NCBI RefSeq assembly: GCF_003388735.1
Contig: NZ_QUBQ01000002.1
Span: 682,001-746,000 of the forward strand
Length of the DNA stretch: 64,000 nt
Direction: 5' to 3'
From: Paenibacillus paeoniae
Lineage (GTDB): Bacteria > Bacillota > Bacilli > Paenibacillales > Paenibacillaceae
Part shown: positions 32,863 to 42,431 of the stretch, piece after piece
Position numbering within the stretch: position 1 is the first letter of the stretch
Layout of the letters: every line of letters begins with the position of its first letter
Notes under the pieces: generated by a model
What the model saw: the letters and a program-made list of their open reading frames with translations, nothing else
What the model was told of the DNA's origin: nothing
Databases searched by the model: none
Made by a program: the position numbers and the translations under genes

Positions 32863-33972
32863 TTAAACCCTCCCATTGTTCATGAACGGAAGCTTCAACG
32901 TCACGACCGCGCCTTTGTCCGGGTTAGCCGTCATGTACGCTTCCCCATGCAGCATAGCCATTCGTTCTCTCATGGATTGCAGTCCGTTCCCTTGGCCCTG
33001 CTGATTCAAGCCTTTGCCATTATCGATGATTTGAATATAATAGTGCTCCCCTTGCTCGTAATGGGTAAGGGTACATATAGTAGCTTCACTATGTTTGATC
33101 ATATTGGTTACCGCCTCCCGAAGGGAGAGCGCCACCATCGTCTCAGCTACATCGGTTAAGGACCTCGGACCTTCGCCTATTACGGACATGTCGATATCAG
33201 CAGCTCTCAGCAGCTCCCTGGATCGTACGATCTCCTTCGCCAGAGAGACAAACCTCATATCGGTCACCAACTCCCGCACTTGCCTCAGCGCGTAGCGTGA
33301 CGTGTCCAATATATCGTTCAGTTCAACCTTCGCCTTCTCCGGATGCTTCTCTACCAATCTGATCGTCAGCTCACTCTTCAATTTTATCATCGTCAGCGTC
33401 TGTCCCAGTGTATCGTGAAGATCCCTGGCGATCCGGTTACGTTCCTCTTCTTGAATATAATGCTCCAGCTGCGCGCTGGCGATATCCAGCTTTTCCTTCA
33501 TATGCTTCGTCTTTTCCTTAGTATGTACTACGATTGTTGTTGTCAGCTGCATGATCATACTCGCGAAGAACAGGTCCTTAAATAGCGCAAAGAAACTTCC
33601 CGTATCCAGCCAACTATGCACCAGATACATCACTACAATGCCGGCCATCCCGCCCATTATGACCCACAAGCGCTTAGTACGGCCTAGCAGATCGGCAAAT
33701 ACAAATCCATTGAGCAGCATCCATTTGTCGATATAAAGGCCAAGCCACGCAAAAAGGACACACCAAACGAGACTGGCAGCAAGCAATCGCCAGTCCCGAT
33801 ACCATAAGCCAACATAAAAGGTTGCTAAAAATAACAGAAATGCCGCTATCTTCCCGACGGGCTGGATTGAATTACTCACTATGAACACCTGATAGATGAA
33901 TAAGACTACAACCAGCACGTCGAAAATCAAATATTTCTCAATCTGATCCCGGGGATAAATCTTTTTCCACAT
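32863..33972 (-). CDS. DesK-type sensor histidine kinase (HisKA_3)
   Basis: 369 aa from the ATG at 33972 (weak GGGGA; GTG at 33987 is an alternative). Residues about 10-150 hold five or six transmembrane helices with almost no extracellular loop, as in DesK. A coiled segment leads to HisKA_3 with phosphoacceptor His in RNRIARDLHDTLGQTLTMI. HATPase_c has LREAVTNMIKHSEA, IIDNGKGL and GNGLQSMRERMAML. Cotranscribed with its regulator and probably with the DUF418 gene 30 nt upstream. Membrane-state sensing is inferred from architecture. Confidence 0.9.
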   Translation of the reverse strand: MWKKIYPRDQIEKYLIFDVLVVVLFIYQVFIVSNSIQPVGKIAAFLLFLATFYVGLWYRDWRLLAASLVWCVLFAWLGLYIDKWMLLNGFVFADLLGRTKRLWVIMGGMAGIVVMYLVHSWLDTGSFFALFKDLFFASMIMQLTTTIVVHTKEKTKHMKEKLDIASAQLEHYIQEEERNRIARDLHDTLGQTLTMIKLKSELTIRLVEKHPEKAKVELNDILDTSRYALRQVRELVTDMRFVSLAKEIVRSRELLRAADIDMSVIGEGPRSLTDVAETMVALSLREAVTNMIKHSEATICTLTHYEQGEHYYIQIIDNGKGLNQQGQGNGLQSMRERMAMLHGEAYMTANPDKGAVVTLKLPFMNNGRV

Positions 33973-34002
33973 GGTTCCCCAACACACCTTATCTGTTTCG
34001 GT

Positions 34003-35157
34003 TTACACTTTCGACTTTGTAATCAAGACCGTAGCGAATCTCCGCGCCGACTCCATCGGACCAAGCTTGAAGCGTCCCAGCCATACATAAGCGAACAACA
34101 TTTGAACGCAGCTAATCATAATCCATACGCCAACTACGGCAGTCGGGTTCAGCTTGTTGCCAAATCCCATTCCCCATCCGTAGAATATGACGCTGGAGAT
34201 TACATTTTGCAGTACGTAGCAGCTGAGCGACATTTGACCGACCTGTTCTAATCTCGTCCATAGCCATAGCTTCTCGCTACCCTCTACCATTCTAGCAATC
34301 AATCCCATATAGCCGAGCGCAAGAATCGGCGCGAACAAATAACGTACCGGCAGATCGAAGTAGCCGCCAGGGACGAATATTAGCATATTAAGCGGAAGAC
34401 CCAGGCATAGCCCCCACTGCAGAAGCTTCTGTCTCTTCTTCTTTCCCTCTTCATCCACTGCAAAATAACCGGATCGCATGAGCCGTATGCCGAGCAGGAA
34501 CAAGAAGATATTCATCGGAATAACGAACAGAGCTTCCATTCGGAATATGATGAAATGAGACAAGCGATACTCTACTTGCTGCAGCCAGCTTCCATCCTTG
34601 TATAATAACACTGTTTCTTTCATATCGCCTAAACTCACATTTCCCCCGCTCAAGCCGAGCAAGATGCCGCTAATTAGTATAAACAGCATAACAACAATAT
34701 GAAATCCTCCGAAGACTTTCATCGCTCTCCGAATAGCTTTGTCTCCGCCTTTGATGATAAAAGCTGCAATAATAGCTGTTATGCCATAGCTCATCAAGAT
34801 GTCATACTCCATGACCAATGTAAAGTGAATAAAGCCCTCTGCCATCAGAATAACGGCTGTCCAGATATAGACGCCGGGCCACGCATTGCCGTGTCTTAAA
34901 GACTGCTGATACTTCATCTCCAGCCCGACACCAAACATGATCGTCAGCAAGCTCAAAAGTTTCCCGTTCATCAAAAATAGTACGAATACTTTTACAAACT
35001 CCCCAAAGGACGTCCACCACGCATCGGCATGAAAGGTGAACATGACATTCAAATCGCCTAAATATGCGAATAGCCATATATTCGTACCCAGCGTCCCCAT
35101 TACCGCAAATCCCCTCAATATGTCGAGCAACCGCAATCTTCCGCTTTTCTCCGCCAT
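34003..35157 (-). CDS. DUF418 (YeiB-like) integral membrane protein
   Basis: 384 aa with about ten hydrophobic helices. The N-terminus RLLDILRGFAVMGTLGTNIW matches the YeiB/DUF418 and heparan-acyltransferase-like group. The C-terminal DUF418 segment includes LEQVGQMSLSCYVLQNVISSVIFYGWGMGFG and WLGRFKLGPMESA.R. Related proteins are thought to be membrane acyltransferases or transporters; no activity is proven. GAGGGG precedes the ATG. It is the first gene of an apparent operon with the DesK/DesR-like pair, so it may be controlled by or feed into that system. Confidence 0.85.
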   Translation of the reverse strand: MAEKSGRLRLLDILRGFAVMGTLGTNIWLFAYLGDLNVMFTFHADAWWTSFGEFVKVFVLFLMNGKLLSLLTIMFGVGLEMKYQQSLRHGNAWPGVYIWTAVILMAEGFIHFTLVMEYDILMSYGITAIIAAFIIKGGDKAIRRAMKVFGGFHIVVMLFILISGILLGLSGGNVSLGDMKETVLLYKDGSWLQQVEYRLSHFIIFRMEALFVIPMNIFLFLLGIRLMRSGYFAVDEEGKKKRQKLLQWGLCLGLPLNMLIFVPGGYFDLPVRYLFAPILALGYMGLIARMVEGSEKLWLWTRLEQVGQMSLSCYVLQNVISSVIFYGWGMGFGNKLNPTAVVGVWIMISCVQMLFAYVWLGRFKLGPMESARRFATVLITKSKV

Positions 35158-35236
35158 GGCAATCCCCTCTTCGTTCCGTTAATACCTTTATTGTATGGAT
35201 CAACGGATAGTGGCGGTATTCACAGCAGTCAGCAGA

Positions 35237-35470
35237 TTAATATGACAGTGTCATATTGGTAAACAATAAATCAAACTTAAAACTGGCTATGGCACAAAAC
35301 CAGAACATTTGAATCGCCAGCATGTTCCTCACTTGCTTGGCCCTCAGCCCCATACTTATGTATACTGCCATCTTTCTTTTGCGACTTTGTACAAAAGCAA
35401 TCAGGCAATTATATGGAGCAAGGTTGTTTTTCCCGAGCCGCTAGTGCCCATTCCAAATTCGTATTTTGCA
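35237..35470 (-). pseudogene. Relic of an ABC transporter (Walker A fused to an FtsX-like permease piece)
   Basis: On the minus strand 35412-35450 encodes GTSGSGKTTLLHIIA, an ATPase Walker A motif, then a stop. Another frame, 35237-35383, reads RKRKMAVYISMGLRAKQVRN followed by MLAIQMFWF, the form of an FtsX/MacB/BceB permease segment (..Y.SLGM..KQVR.M...). Between them the whole ATPase body and most of the permease are missing. This appears to be a deletion remnant of a two-gene export system of the BceAB or MacB kind. It follows the small coiled-coil membrane protein gene. Confidence 0.65.
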
Positions 35471-35481
35471 TCGTCGCTTTT

Positions 35482-35757
35482 TTATTTCTTATTGACGACT
35501 TTCTCCAACTCCATAATTCGGTTTCTCAGAAAAGTCACTTCATCCTCCAGCGCCTCTCTTGTCTTGCGAGTCAACAGCGTTATTAAGATAGTCAGCGCGC
35601 TAACGGATAGGATGGAGAAGGCGCCGAAGAAGATGACTTCTGAGTCTATGTGGCGGTCAAATAACAGAATAAATCCATAACAAGAAAACACGATGATGAC
35701 GATACTGATCACTGTACAGGCTGCGGCCATCTTTTTAAAACTTGTCTCGGAAAACAT
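35482..35757 (-). CDS. Small two-helix membrane protein with C-terminal coiled coil
   Basis: 91 aa. Two transmembrane helices at about 10-32 and 42-63, then a heptad-rich acidic/basic tail (EALEDEVTFLRNRIMELEKVV) that should form a coiled coil in the cytoplasm. AGGAG precedes the ATG. No family recognised. It lies immediately upstream of the ABC relic and may once have belonged to the same unit. Confidence 0.65.
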   Translation of the reverse strand: MFSETSFKKMAAACTVISIVIIVFSCYGFILLFDRHIDSEVIFFGAFSILSVSALTILITLLTRKTREALEDEVTFLRNRIMELEKVVNKK

Positions 35758-35869
35758 CTCATCACTCCTTACACCCTTTTATCAGAACATCCAGTATATT
35801 CCTAATCACCCTGACAATAATAACGCTGCATAGTACTTGTTGGTTTCGTGGCGATGGTTTAATTATGCC

Positions 35870-35895
35870 AAAAAGCCCCCTCGGAAGGGGGCTAA
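35870..35895 (-). terminator. Intrinsic terminator after the EamA gene
   Basis: On the minus strand AGCCCCC-TTCCGA-GGGGGCTTTTT, 18 nt past the stop. Confidence 0.8.
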
Positions 35896-35912
35896 GAAGT
35901 GAAAGCTGTTGA

Positions 35913-36806
35913 TTAACGGGATTGGCTGCTGCGGCTCTTGCGATTCACAAAATAGATGCTAACCAATATGCAAGCCAATCCCATCACCAATGTTAGCGTA
36001 AGAGGCTCATGCAAGAATACAGTACCGATCAGGATCGCCACAACTGGAATAAGGAACGTGAAGGAAGCTATCTTGCCCGCTTCGCCGGAATCCATTAATT
36101 TGTAGAAGACCAGCCAACCCAGAACAATGACAAAGATCGAGATGAATAGCAGGCTGCCGATAAAGGCGGTATCCCAATGCACATCTCCCCAACTCTCCAA
36201 TCCGCTGCCTGTCGCTGTCATAAACACGCCGCCAATCAGGAGCTGGAGCGTGACAAGCCAGATCGGATCGACACTGCCGCTTTTTCGCTTGACGTAGACC
36301 GTTCCGAGTGCCCAGCTCAGCGCTGAGCCAAGAGCAAGCAGTACGCCTTCAACCGATATATGGCCGGACATTCCCCCTGCCCCGCTGCTGATCAAACCAA
36401 CTCCGGCAAAACCGAGAAGCAGGCCTGTCAGTTTCATACCATTCATCGTCTCACCCAGCCACATCCAGGAGAATAGTCCCACCAGCACTGGCTGGAGAAA
36501 CACAATCGCAGAGAATAAGCCTGATGGCAAATAGTTCAAGCCAATCGTCTGAAGGCCATAATATAAAATGACATTGACGATAGCGGAGATAACATATACT
36601 GGCCAAGTCTGGCCAAAGTTAAGCTTCTTGTACCTCGGAATAGCGAACATAAGAAGCAGAATACCGCCTAAGAGCGTTCTCGTTCCCGAGAATAGCACCG
36701 GCGGCATGTAAGATAGCGCAAACTTGGATAAAGGCCAATTGATTCCCCATACGAGAACGAGGAACACAATGAGCAAAGCCGTGTTCGTCTTGGACAGTTG
36801 TTGCAT
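35913..36806 (-). CDS. EamA/DMT-family transporter
   Basis: 297 aa with ten transmembrane helices in two five-helix EamA repeats. Family motifs are LVWGINWPLSKFALSYMPPVLFSGTRTLLGG in repeat 1 and ALGSALSWALGTVYVKRK in repeat 2, plus VAILIGTVFLHEPLTLTLVMGLACILVSIYFVN at the end. Likely exporter of amino acids or other metabolites; substrate unknown. AAGGAG precedes the ATG. Single gene with its own terminator. Confidence 0.9.
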   Translation of the reverse strand: MQQLSKTNTALLIVFLVLVWGINWPLSKFALSYMPPVLFSGTRTLLGGILLLMFAIPRYKKLNFGQTWPVYVISAIVNVILYYGLQTIGLNYLPSGLFSAIVFLQPVLVGLFSWMWLGETMNGMKLTGLLLGFAGVGLISSGAGGMSGHISVEGVLLALGSALSWALGTVYVKRKSGSVDPIWLVTLQLLIGGVFMTATGSGLESWGDVHWDTAFIGSLLFISIFVIVLGWLVFYKLMDSGEAGKIASFTFLIPVVAILIGTVFLHEPLTLTLVMGLACILVSIYFVNRKSRSSQSR

Positions 36807-37020
36807 GGTGCAGGACTCCTTGCTGTAAGTTCACATGTGGGCTTTTCGAGCCATTACATCCATCATCATACTCCTGTCTCCTGCCCAAATCAACAGTCCT
36901 TTCCAAGAAAAAACTAGAACGTACGATCTCATTGAGTTATAATGGAATAGAATTACCAAGCCTCTCTTACGGCCGTTCTGCCGAATCCGGAGGACTAACC
37001 CCCTATCAGGAGGAAATCGA

Positions 37021-37533
37021 ATGGAATTTCGTATCGTGACCAAACCAGGCTTTGATGTAATCGGCTACGCGATTCGTACCCGTATAGCGGACGGACAGAA
37101 CCATCGTGACATCCCGGCATTCTGGCAGGGCTACAAAAAGGAAAAACTAGACGAGACCTTGTACGAGCAAGCTATATCTACGGCTGAATATGGCATCTGC
37201 GACAATTTCGATATGGAGACAGGCGAATTCAGCTATATTATTGGCGTCGAAGCCAGAGAAGGCGCAGAAGCGCCTGAAGGTACGGTTCGCTGCCATTACC
37301 CGGAGCAAACTTATGCGGTGTTCACTATTCCGAAGAGCACACCCCAGCAATTTTCCGATTCCATTCAGCGCACATGGGGCTTTATCATGGAGGAATGGCT
37401 CCCTCATGCCCCTTATGTGCACGGAGGGACAGCTGAATTCGAATACTATGACGAGCGCTGCTGGCCGGACCGCAACGAACTGCTGGAGATGGATATCTAT
37501 ATTCCGATACAACCAAAAATCGAAGAGGCATAA
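37021..37533 (+). CDS. GyrI-like / AraC effector-binding-domain protein
   Basis: 170 aa, a single GyrI-like (SOUL/BmrR effector) small-molecule-binding domain: strands and helices ending with RTWGFIMEEWLPHAPY, FEYYDERCWPDRNELLEMDIYIPI. Stand-alone members bind drugs or hydrophobic ligands, and some hydrolyse cyclopropanoid toxins. Acidic residues in the FEYYDER region line the pocket in the family. AGGAGG precedes the ATG. Monocistronic; a related gene lies at the window's far end (63647). Confidence 0.8.
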   Translation: MEFRIVTKPGFDVIGYAIRTRIADGQNHRDIPAFWQGYKKEKLDETLYEQAISTAEYGICDNFDMETGEFSYIIGVEAREGAEAPEGTVRCHYPEQTYAVFTIPKSTPQQFSDSIQRTWGFIMEEWLPHAPYVHGGTAEFEYYDERCWPDRNELLEMDIYIPIQPKIEEA

Positions 37534-37573
37534 TGCTTGAAGAGCGAAACCCTCATCGTTCACACATAAAAAA

Positions 37574-37596
37574 CAAGGTGCCATAAAGACACCTTG
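37574..37596 (-). terminator. Intrinsic terminator after the chemoreceptor gene
   Basis: CAAGGTG...CACCTTG with an A6 run that becomes a T-run on the minus strand. It may also serve the GyrI-like gene in the other direction. Confidence 0.75.
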
Positions 37597-37640
37597 CAAG
37601 AAACTGCATCAGGCTGGGGTTACCGCTACCCAGTCTATTT

Positions 37641-38921
37641 CTACTTGTACTGGAACTGCTCAATTCCGCTTTGCAGGGCAACAGTCATGTTTTGCAATTC
37701 ATTCGAGGCTGCCGCAACCTCCTCTACCATCGCGTTTTGCTCCTGTACCGAAGCTGAAATCTTGCCCAGTTTGTCCGCATTTTCTCTGGCGGCATCCGCA
37801 ACCTGCTCCGCATCGAGAAGCATCGTTCCCATCTTCGCGGACTGTATATCCATAAGCCCGGCAACACGATCAATCGCTGTAACGGTACGATCAACAGATT
37901 GCGAAATGAGCTGCAGATGTCCAATCGTCTCTGTCGTTTTGGCCGCTCCCGCATGTGTATGCAAAGCTTGCGACTCCATCCGGCTCACCGCATTGCTGAG
38001 GTCGGCGTGAATAGCTTCAATCAGATTGCCGATATGCTTCACTTCCCACGATGTATGGTTAGCCAGCTTTCTGATTTCAATCGCGACCACCTGGAAGCCT
38101 TGGCCATGCTCCCCTGCATGAGCCGCTTCAATCGAAGCATTCAATGCAAGCAAATTCGTTCTAGATGAAATCTCTTCTACGGCATGAATGATATTGCCGA
38201 TTTGATCCGCATGCTCCTTGAGCTTCGTCATAATAATGGCCGTCTCTTCACCCTCCGCAGCAAGCCGATTCATTGTGGACGACAAGTCATCGACCGACTC
38301 GCTGCTTCTAATCATGGCAAGCGACATGTGCTGGGCATCCTGCTGGGCAGTCTCCGTACAAGCAGATGCATCAGCTGACAGTCCCGCGATGTCTTGAATG
38401 GACGCGTACATCGCATCCGACAATTGGGCCTGCGTGTCCGTATTGGAGGAAATCTCCCCTACGCGCTCCGTCACCACAGTCAGCAGCGTCGCCACCTGCT
38501 CCAGAGCAAGTCTCAAATGCTCCACTTCGGTGCCTGTTGCTTTGGAATGCGTATCGATATTTGCAATAATGCCCCTAAGGCTCGTAATCATCTGGTTAAA
38601 CGAGGTTGCCAGCTGCGACAATTCATCGCCCGACTTCGGAATCGACACGCCAGCCTTCAAATCTCCCTTGGCCGCAATATCCGCCGCCTTGTGCAGGTCA
38701 TTAAGCGGCTTGACCAGCCATTTTGCGGTCAACCACCCTAGAAACCCGGTCCAGAATACGCCTAACCCAAAGGTCAAACTTGTAAAAAGCCATGCTTCCA
38801 TATTCGGAGCCAAATAATCCTTCAGTACGAAAATAAAAAATGCGCTTGTCCCATACGTAGCTGTTGCCACGAGACTGATCCCTGCCACAATTTTGGTAAC
38901 CAAGCTTGTTGACCTCTTCAT
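37641..38921 (-). CDS. Methyl-accepting chemotaxis protein without a periplasmic sensor domain
   Basis: 426 aa. Two adjacent transmembrane helices (about 10-32 and 41-64) with a loop of under ten residues, so there is no extracellular ligand domain. HAMP follows ([20 protein letters not shown]), then the MCP signalling hairpin with its conserved tip ([36 protein letters not shown]). It should contact CheA/CheW in the cytoplasm. The signal is likely intracellular or membrane-derived. No che genes nearby. Confidence 0.9.
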   Translation of the reverse strand: MKRSTSLVTKIVAGISLVATATYGTSAFFIFVLKDYLAPNMEAWLFTSLTFGLGVFWTGFLGWLTAKWLVKPLNDLHKAADIAAKGDLKAGVSIPKSGDELSQLATSFNQMITSLRGIIANIDTHSKATGTEVEHLRLALEQVATLLTVVTERVGEISSNTDTQAQLSDAMYASIQDIAGLSADASACTETAQQDAQHMSLAMIRSSESVDDLSSTMNRLAAEGEETAIIMTKLKEHADQIGNIIHAVEEISSRTNLLALNASIEAAHAGEHGQGFQVVAIEIRKLANHTSWEVKHIGNLIEAIHADLSNAVSRMESQALHTHAGAAKTTETIGHLQLISQSVDRTVTAIDRVAGLMDIQSAKMGTMLLDAEQVADAARENADKLGKISASVQEQNAMVEEVAAASNELQNMTVALQSGIEQFQYK

Positions 38922-39084
38922 CTGACAGCCCTCCGCAAGTGAATATTGTACTCGCCTTGCTACTTACCCTGATCCATTATGACCCTTCTCCGGGCCAAGC
39001 ACTGTGACGGAAGTCACAAAATATGTCGAACTATAGAAACAATATTTGAGCCATTCGTCACAACGCAACCTAAAAAGCGCATAA

Positions 39085-39113
39085 AAAAACATCGCCGCTA
39101 GGGCGATGTTTTT
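39085..39113 (-). terminator. Intrinsic terminator after the ABC importer operon
   Basis: AAAAACATCGCC-GCTAG-GGCGATGTTTTT, 23 nt past the binding-protein stop. Confidence 0.85.
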
Positions 39114-39135
39114 GAAAGGAGCGCATGCTCCATTG

Positions 39136-40164
39136 TTATTTTCCGTTCTTAGCCTCATCCAGAATGGAGAGATCCAGGAACTTGCTCAGATCAAGCGTAT
39201 CTACCGTTACATCCTTGATATAGCCTGCCTCGATCGATACTCTTGCCATTTCTTCAATCGCTTCCTGGCTTACGTCGGATGTCAGTCTCATATGCGACAG
39301 AGCCGCCTTGATCAGAGCTACATCAAGTCCTTTGCCGCTAAGATCGCTCAGGCGTTTATTGATCAGCTCATACGACTCGTCCGGATTGGCTCCGATAAAT
39401 TCGATGGCTTCCAGGTTGCCTTTCACAATCGCTTTGGCAAGGTCTCTATGCTCGCTAATGAACTTATCGCTGGCTACCAGAATAACTAGCGGGTAATCGC
39501 CGTTGTTCGGCGGAATTTGATCCCAAGGCACGATGACCTTGCCGATGCCTTCCTGCTCAATTTGCGTACCCCATGGCTCCGGGATTAGCGTCGCATGCAC
39601 TTCGTTTTGACGAAGAGCGACTAATGTATCGGAAGGTGCGCGCGCTACGATCTGAGCGCCTGAGCTGTCCGTTGTAACCGGGACACCCTCTTGCTCCAGC
39701 AATAGACGCAGCGAAATTTCGTTGGTGCTGCCTTTAGTCGGAATTGCGATGGTTTTGCCTACGAGATCCTTGACCGTCTCTACGCCGGAATCCTTGCCTG
39801 CGACAAGAACGGCACCGCCGTTATCCGCGCCGGAGATGACACGGAAGTTGCTGCTCTTCAAGAACTGGTTCGTCGATGGACCAGGGCCTACATAACCGAT
39901 ATCGATCTGACCTGTCGCAATAGCCGTCGAAAAGTCGGAACCGTTATCAAAGGCTTGAACCTCTATCTTTACGTTATCACCAAGCTGCTTCTGGAAAAAC
40001 TCCTTCTCCAGGCCGATGTAGCCCGCTGCATGCGTTACGTTTTTGAAAATGCCGAGTTTCACCGTTACTTGATCCTTGGAGCCCGAACCTCCCGATTTCC
40101 CGCCACAAGCTGCCAGCGTGAATACCAGAACAAATGCCATAACCAGTATACCGATTTTTCTCAT
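39136..40164 (-). CDS. ABC transporter substrate-binding lipoprotein (SsuA/NrtA/TauA type)
   Basis: 342 aa from the ATG at 40164 (AGAAGGGG upstream). Lipoprotein signal with lipobox TLAAC. The type II periplasmic-binding fold of the NMT1/SsuA group is indicated by KLGIFKNVTHAAGYIGLEKEFF, IDIGYVGPGPSTNQF, LVGKTIAIPTKGSTNEISLRLLL and ATLIPEPWG. Such proteins bind aliphatic sulfonates, taurine, nitrate or pyrimidine precursors; the exact ligand is unreadable. Last gene of the ATPase-permease-binding protein operon. Confidence 0.88.
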   Translation of the reverse strand: MRKIGILVMAFVLVFTLAACGGKSGGSGSKDQVTVKLGIFKNVTHAAGYIGLEKEFFQKQLGDNVKIEVQAFDNGSDFSTAIATGQIDIGYVGPGPSTNQFLKSSNFRVISGADNGGAVLVAGKDSGVETVKDLVGKTIAIPTKGSTNEISLRLLLEQEGVPVTTDSSGAQIVARAPSDTLVALRQNEVHATLIPEPWGTQIEQEGIGKVIVPWDQIPPNNGDYPLVILVASDKFISEHRDLAKAIVKGNLEAIEFIGANPDESYELINKRLSDLSGKGLDVALIKAALSHMRLTSDVSQEAIEEMARVSIEAGYIKDVTVDTLDLSKFLDLSILDEAKNGK

Positions 40165-40240
40165 AGACAACCCCTTCTCTCTCCCTATAATCTATCAAAC
40201 TATCTTATTCCGACTAATTATATATGATTACTTCAAAATG

Positions 40241-41014
40241 TCAACTCTTACTATTACTTTCCAATCCATACCTGACGAGCAGACGGTCCTCCAACTTCTT
40301 AAAGCAGAAGTGATCGGACAACGTACCCAATACGGCGATAATAATAACAACGTTCAACATTAAGGCAGTATCTCCCAAACCTCTGCCGTCTTGCAGCAAT
40401 TGTCCAAGGCCTGCACCATTAGCAATAAGCTCACCCGCTACAAGTGCGCGCCAAGCAAAAGCCCACGATACCCGCACGCCAGTCATCAGATGCGGAAATG
40501 CCCCTGGAATCAGGATTTGGGTGAACATACGCCAGCCGTTGCCGGTGCCCAACGTTTGAGCTGCTCTCAGATAGATCGGAGGAATGTTCTTGATCCCCGT
40601 TCTGGTCGCAATCGACATCGTCCAGGTCGCGCCCAGCGCTGTAATGAAGATGACGGACACGTCATTGAACCCGAACCAAATAATCGCAAATGGAAGCCAC
40701 GCGATACTAGGCACTGTCTGTAGCGCAATAACTAGAAATCCTATCGTATCGTCAACGGCTTTAAACTTGGCAAACATAAGTCCAAGCACCATCCCGATGG
40801 AGAGGGAGATCGCAAAGGCAATGAACAGCCTTCTAAGCGAGTTGTAGATGGCATCCAGCAATTGGCCGTGAACGAAGCCGGAGTAGAACGACTCCACCGT
40901 CTGGAACAGGGAAGGGAACTTCCACGATTCCCAGCCGATTAGCCTATATGCCGCCTCCCATGTCACTAATATCACGATTATGAAAATCGTTCTTCTTAAA
41001 GCTGTAGTTGTCAT
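40241..41014 (-). CDS. ABC transporter permease (SsuC/TauC type)
   Basis: 257 aa with six transmembrane helices (BPD_transp_1). The EAA loop with GAxxxxGxxxxxxxLP consensus is seen in YLRAAQTLGTGNGWRMFTQILIPGAFPHLMTGVRVSWAFAWRALVAGEL. GGAGG lies upstream of the ATG. The start lies inside the end of the ATPase gene (71-nt overlap), so the two are coupled. Confidence 0.9.
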   Translation of the reverse strand: MTTTALRRTIFIIVILVTWEAAYRLIGWESWKFPSLFQTVESFYSGFVHGQLLDAIYNSLRRLFIAFAISLSIGMVLGLMFAKFKAVDDTIGFLVIALQTVPSIAWLPFAIIWFGFNDVSVIFITALGATWTMSIATRTGIKNIPPIYLRAAQTLGTGNGWRMFTQILIPGAFPHLMTGVRVSWAFAWRALVAGELIANGAGLGQLLQDGRGLGDTALMLNVVIIIAVLGTLSDHFCFKKLEDRLLVRYGLESNSKS

Positions 41015-41786
41015 CGTCCATTTCCTCCTTGATCACTTTCTCCATCTCATCCGCCAAGCAATCCATAACTGACCGTTCCACATGATGAATGAGCGGGTCG
41101 GCGCTGTCTCTAGGTCTTGCGGCTTGTACCGTAAATTCCTTCTTGATCGTGCCAGGCCGAGTGGACATTACGAGTACTCGATCGGACAACATCACAGCTT
41201 CCCGAATGTTATGCGTAATAAACAGGATCGTCTTGCCTGTCCTCATCCATATATCTTCAAGCTCCTTGTGCAGCACAAGCCGAGTCTGCTCGTCAAGCGC
41301 AGCAAAGGGCTCGTCCATGAGCAAAATCTTCGGATTCATAATAAGTGCCCGTGCAATTGCGGCGCGTTGCTTCATCCCGCCGGAGAGCTCATGCGGATAA
41401 CGATCGGCGAATTTGCCCAGATGGACATAGCGGATCTGCTCTCTCGCCCGCTCCAGCCGTTCCTTCTTTCCAACTCCCTGCTGCTTCAGTCCAAAAGCTA
41501 CATTTTCCAGCACCGTCAGCCATGGAAATAGTCCATGCTCTTGAAACACGACGACCCGGTCAGGTCCAGGAGTCTTGATACTCTCGCCGTTCACCCCGAT
41601 GGTGCCTTCGTATTGCCGATCGAAACCGGCGATCAAATTCAGAATTGTCGATTTCCCGCAGCCGGACGGACCAAGCAACGAGACGAATTCGCCTTCTTTA
41701 ATGGTGATACTCACATCATCGATAGCCTTAAAGCGGTTCCCGTCACGCTGCTGAAACTGCTTACTCACGTGGTCAATGACAATCAT
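40944..41786 (-). CDS. ABC transporter ATP-binding protein (SsuB/TauB type)
   Basis: 280 aa from the ATG at 41786 (TGGGG 9 nt upstream; ATG at 41801 is an alternative without a site). Walker A GPSGCGKST, Q-loop VVFQEHGLFPWLTVLENV, signature LSGGMKQRAAIARAL, Walker B ILLMDEPFAALDE and switch His in FITHNIREAV. The FQ-x-x-LFPW form is usual for the nitrate/sulfonate/taurine class. First gene of the operon. Confidence 0.93.
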   Translation of the reverse strand: MIVIDHVSKQFQQRDGNRFKAIDDVSITIKEGEFVSLLGPSGCGKSTILNLIAGFDRQYEGTIGVNGESIKTPGPDRVVVFQEHGLFPWLTVLENVAFGLKQQGVGKKERLERAREQIRYVHLGKFADRYPHELSGGMKQRAAIARALIMNPKILLMDEPFAALDEQTRLVLHKELEDIWMRTGKTILFITHNIREAVMLSDRVLVMSTRPGTIKKEFTVQAARPRDSADPLIHHVERSVMDCLADEMEKVIKEEMDDDNYSFKKNDFHNRDISDMGGGI

Positions 41787-41942
41787 CGTGTTGAACCCCA
41801 TTTCATAAAAACTATATTTCTATATAATTCTTATTGGTTATGTATGAATTGTCAATTAGAAATGTAGAAAAAGCTGTTAGAAAAGGACAAAATACCTTTT
41901 TGCTACTTCTGAATGAGGACAGTTTGACTACCGATTAGGCAA

Positions 41943-41987
41943 TAAAAAGCCGCCAATGCTCTCGTTTCCGAGTAACATCGACGGCTT
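41943..41987 (-). terminator. Intrinsic terminator after the DUF3862 lipoprotein gene
   Basis: On the minus strand AAGCCG...CTCG-GAAA-CGAG...CGGCTTTTTATT, a nested hairpin with T-run 25 nt past the stop. Confidence 0.7.
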
Positions 41988-42011
41988 ATTCGCAATTATG
42001 ATGAACGAGGA

Positions 42012-42431
42012 CTATTGCAGCCCGAATTGGGCCTTAGTCTGCAGCTTATTGTTTAAAAATGTAAGACTGGCGGAGGAGCCCATCTCTCCAGTACCTTCAT
42101 ACGTTACAATGAATACATAGAGATCGCTGCCTTTCTCACCGCTTTCCGCCATAATCTCCCCTTCACTGCCCACAATCTCAATGATTTCCTCATAGGTCAT
42201 GCCGTTCTCGATGTTGCTGTATTGCTCCTTCGTGATAACGCCGCTCTTTGCCTCAGAATCGCCGTCCGAAGGCGGTGTCGATTCAGATGCAACTGGACTC
42301 TCCACAGGTGGTGCCGATTCGGTTACAACCGGACTGTTCACCGGTTCTTTAATACTGTCGTTGGTCGCATTGCTGCAAGCCGCAGCCATAAGCATCAAGC
42401 TGGCTGCCATAATAATACGTATGATTTTCAT
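42012..42431 (-). CDS. DUF3862-like lipoprotein
   Basis: 139 aa. Lipobox MAAAC near residue 19, then a low-complexity Pro/Ser/Glu linker (PVVTESAPPVESPVASEST) and a C-terminal domain from about residue 68 (ITKEQYSNIENGMTYEEIIEIVGSEGEIMAESGE...ASLTFLNNKLQTKAQFGL). The Gly-Met-Thr-Tyr-Glu-Glu turn and the repeated strand resemble DUF3862 and BLIP/SmpA-like folds found in Firmicutes lipoproteins. Role unknown. Monocistronic. Confidence 0.75.
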   Translation of the reverse strand: MKIIRIIMAASLMLMAAACSNATNDSIKEPVNSPVVTESAPPVESPVASESTPPSDGDSEAKSGVITKEQYSNIENGMTYEEIIEIVGSEGEIMAESGEKGSDLYVFIVTYEGTGEMGSSASLTFLNNKLQTKAQFGLQ

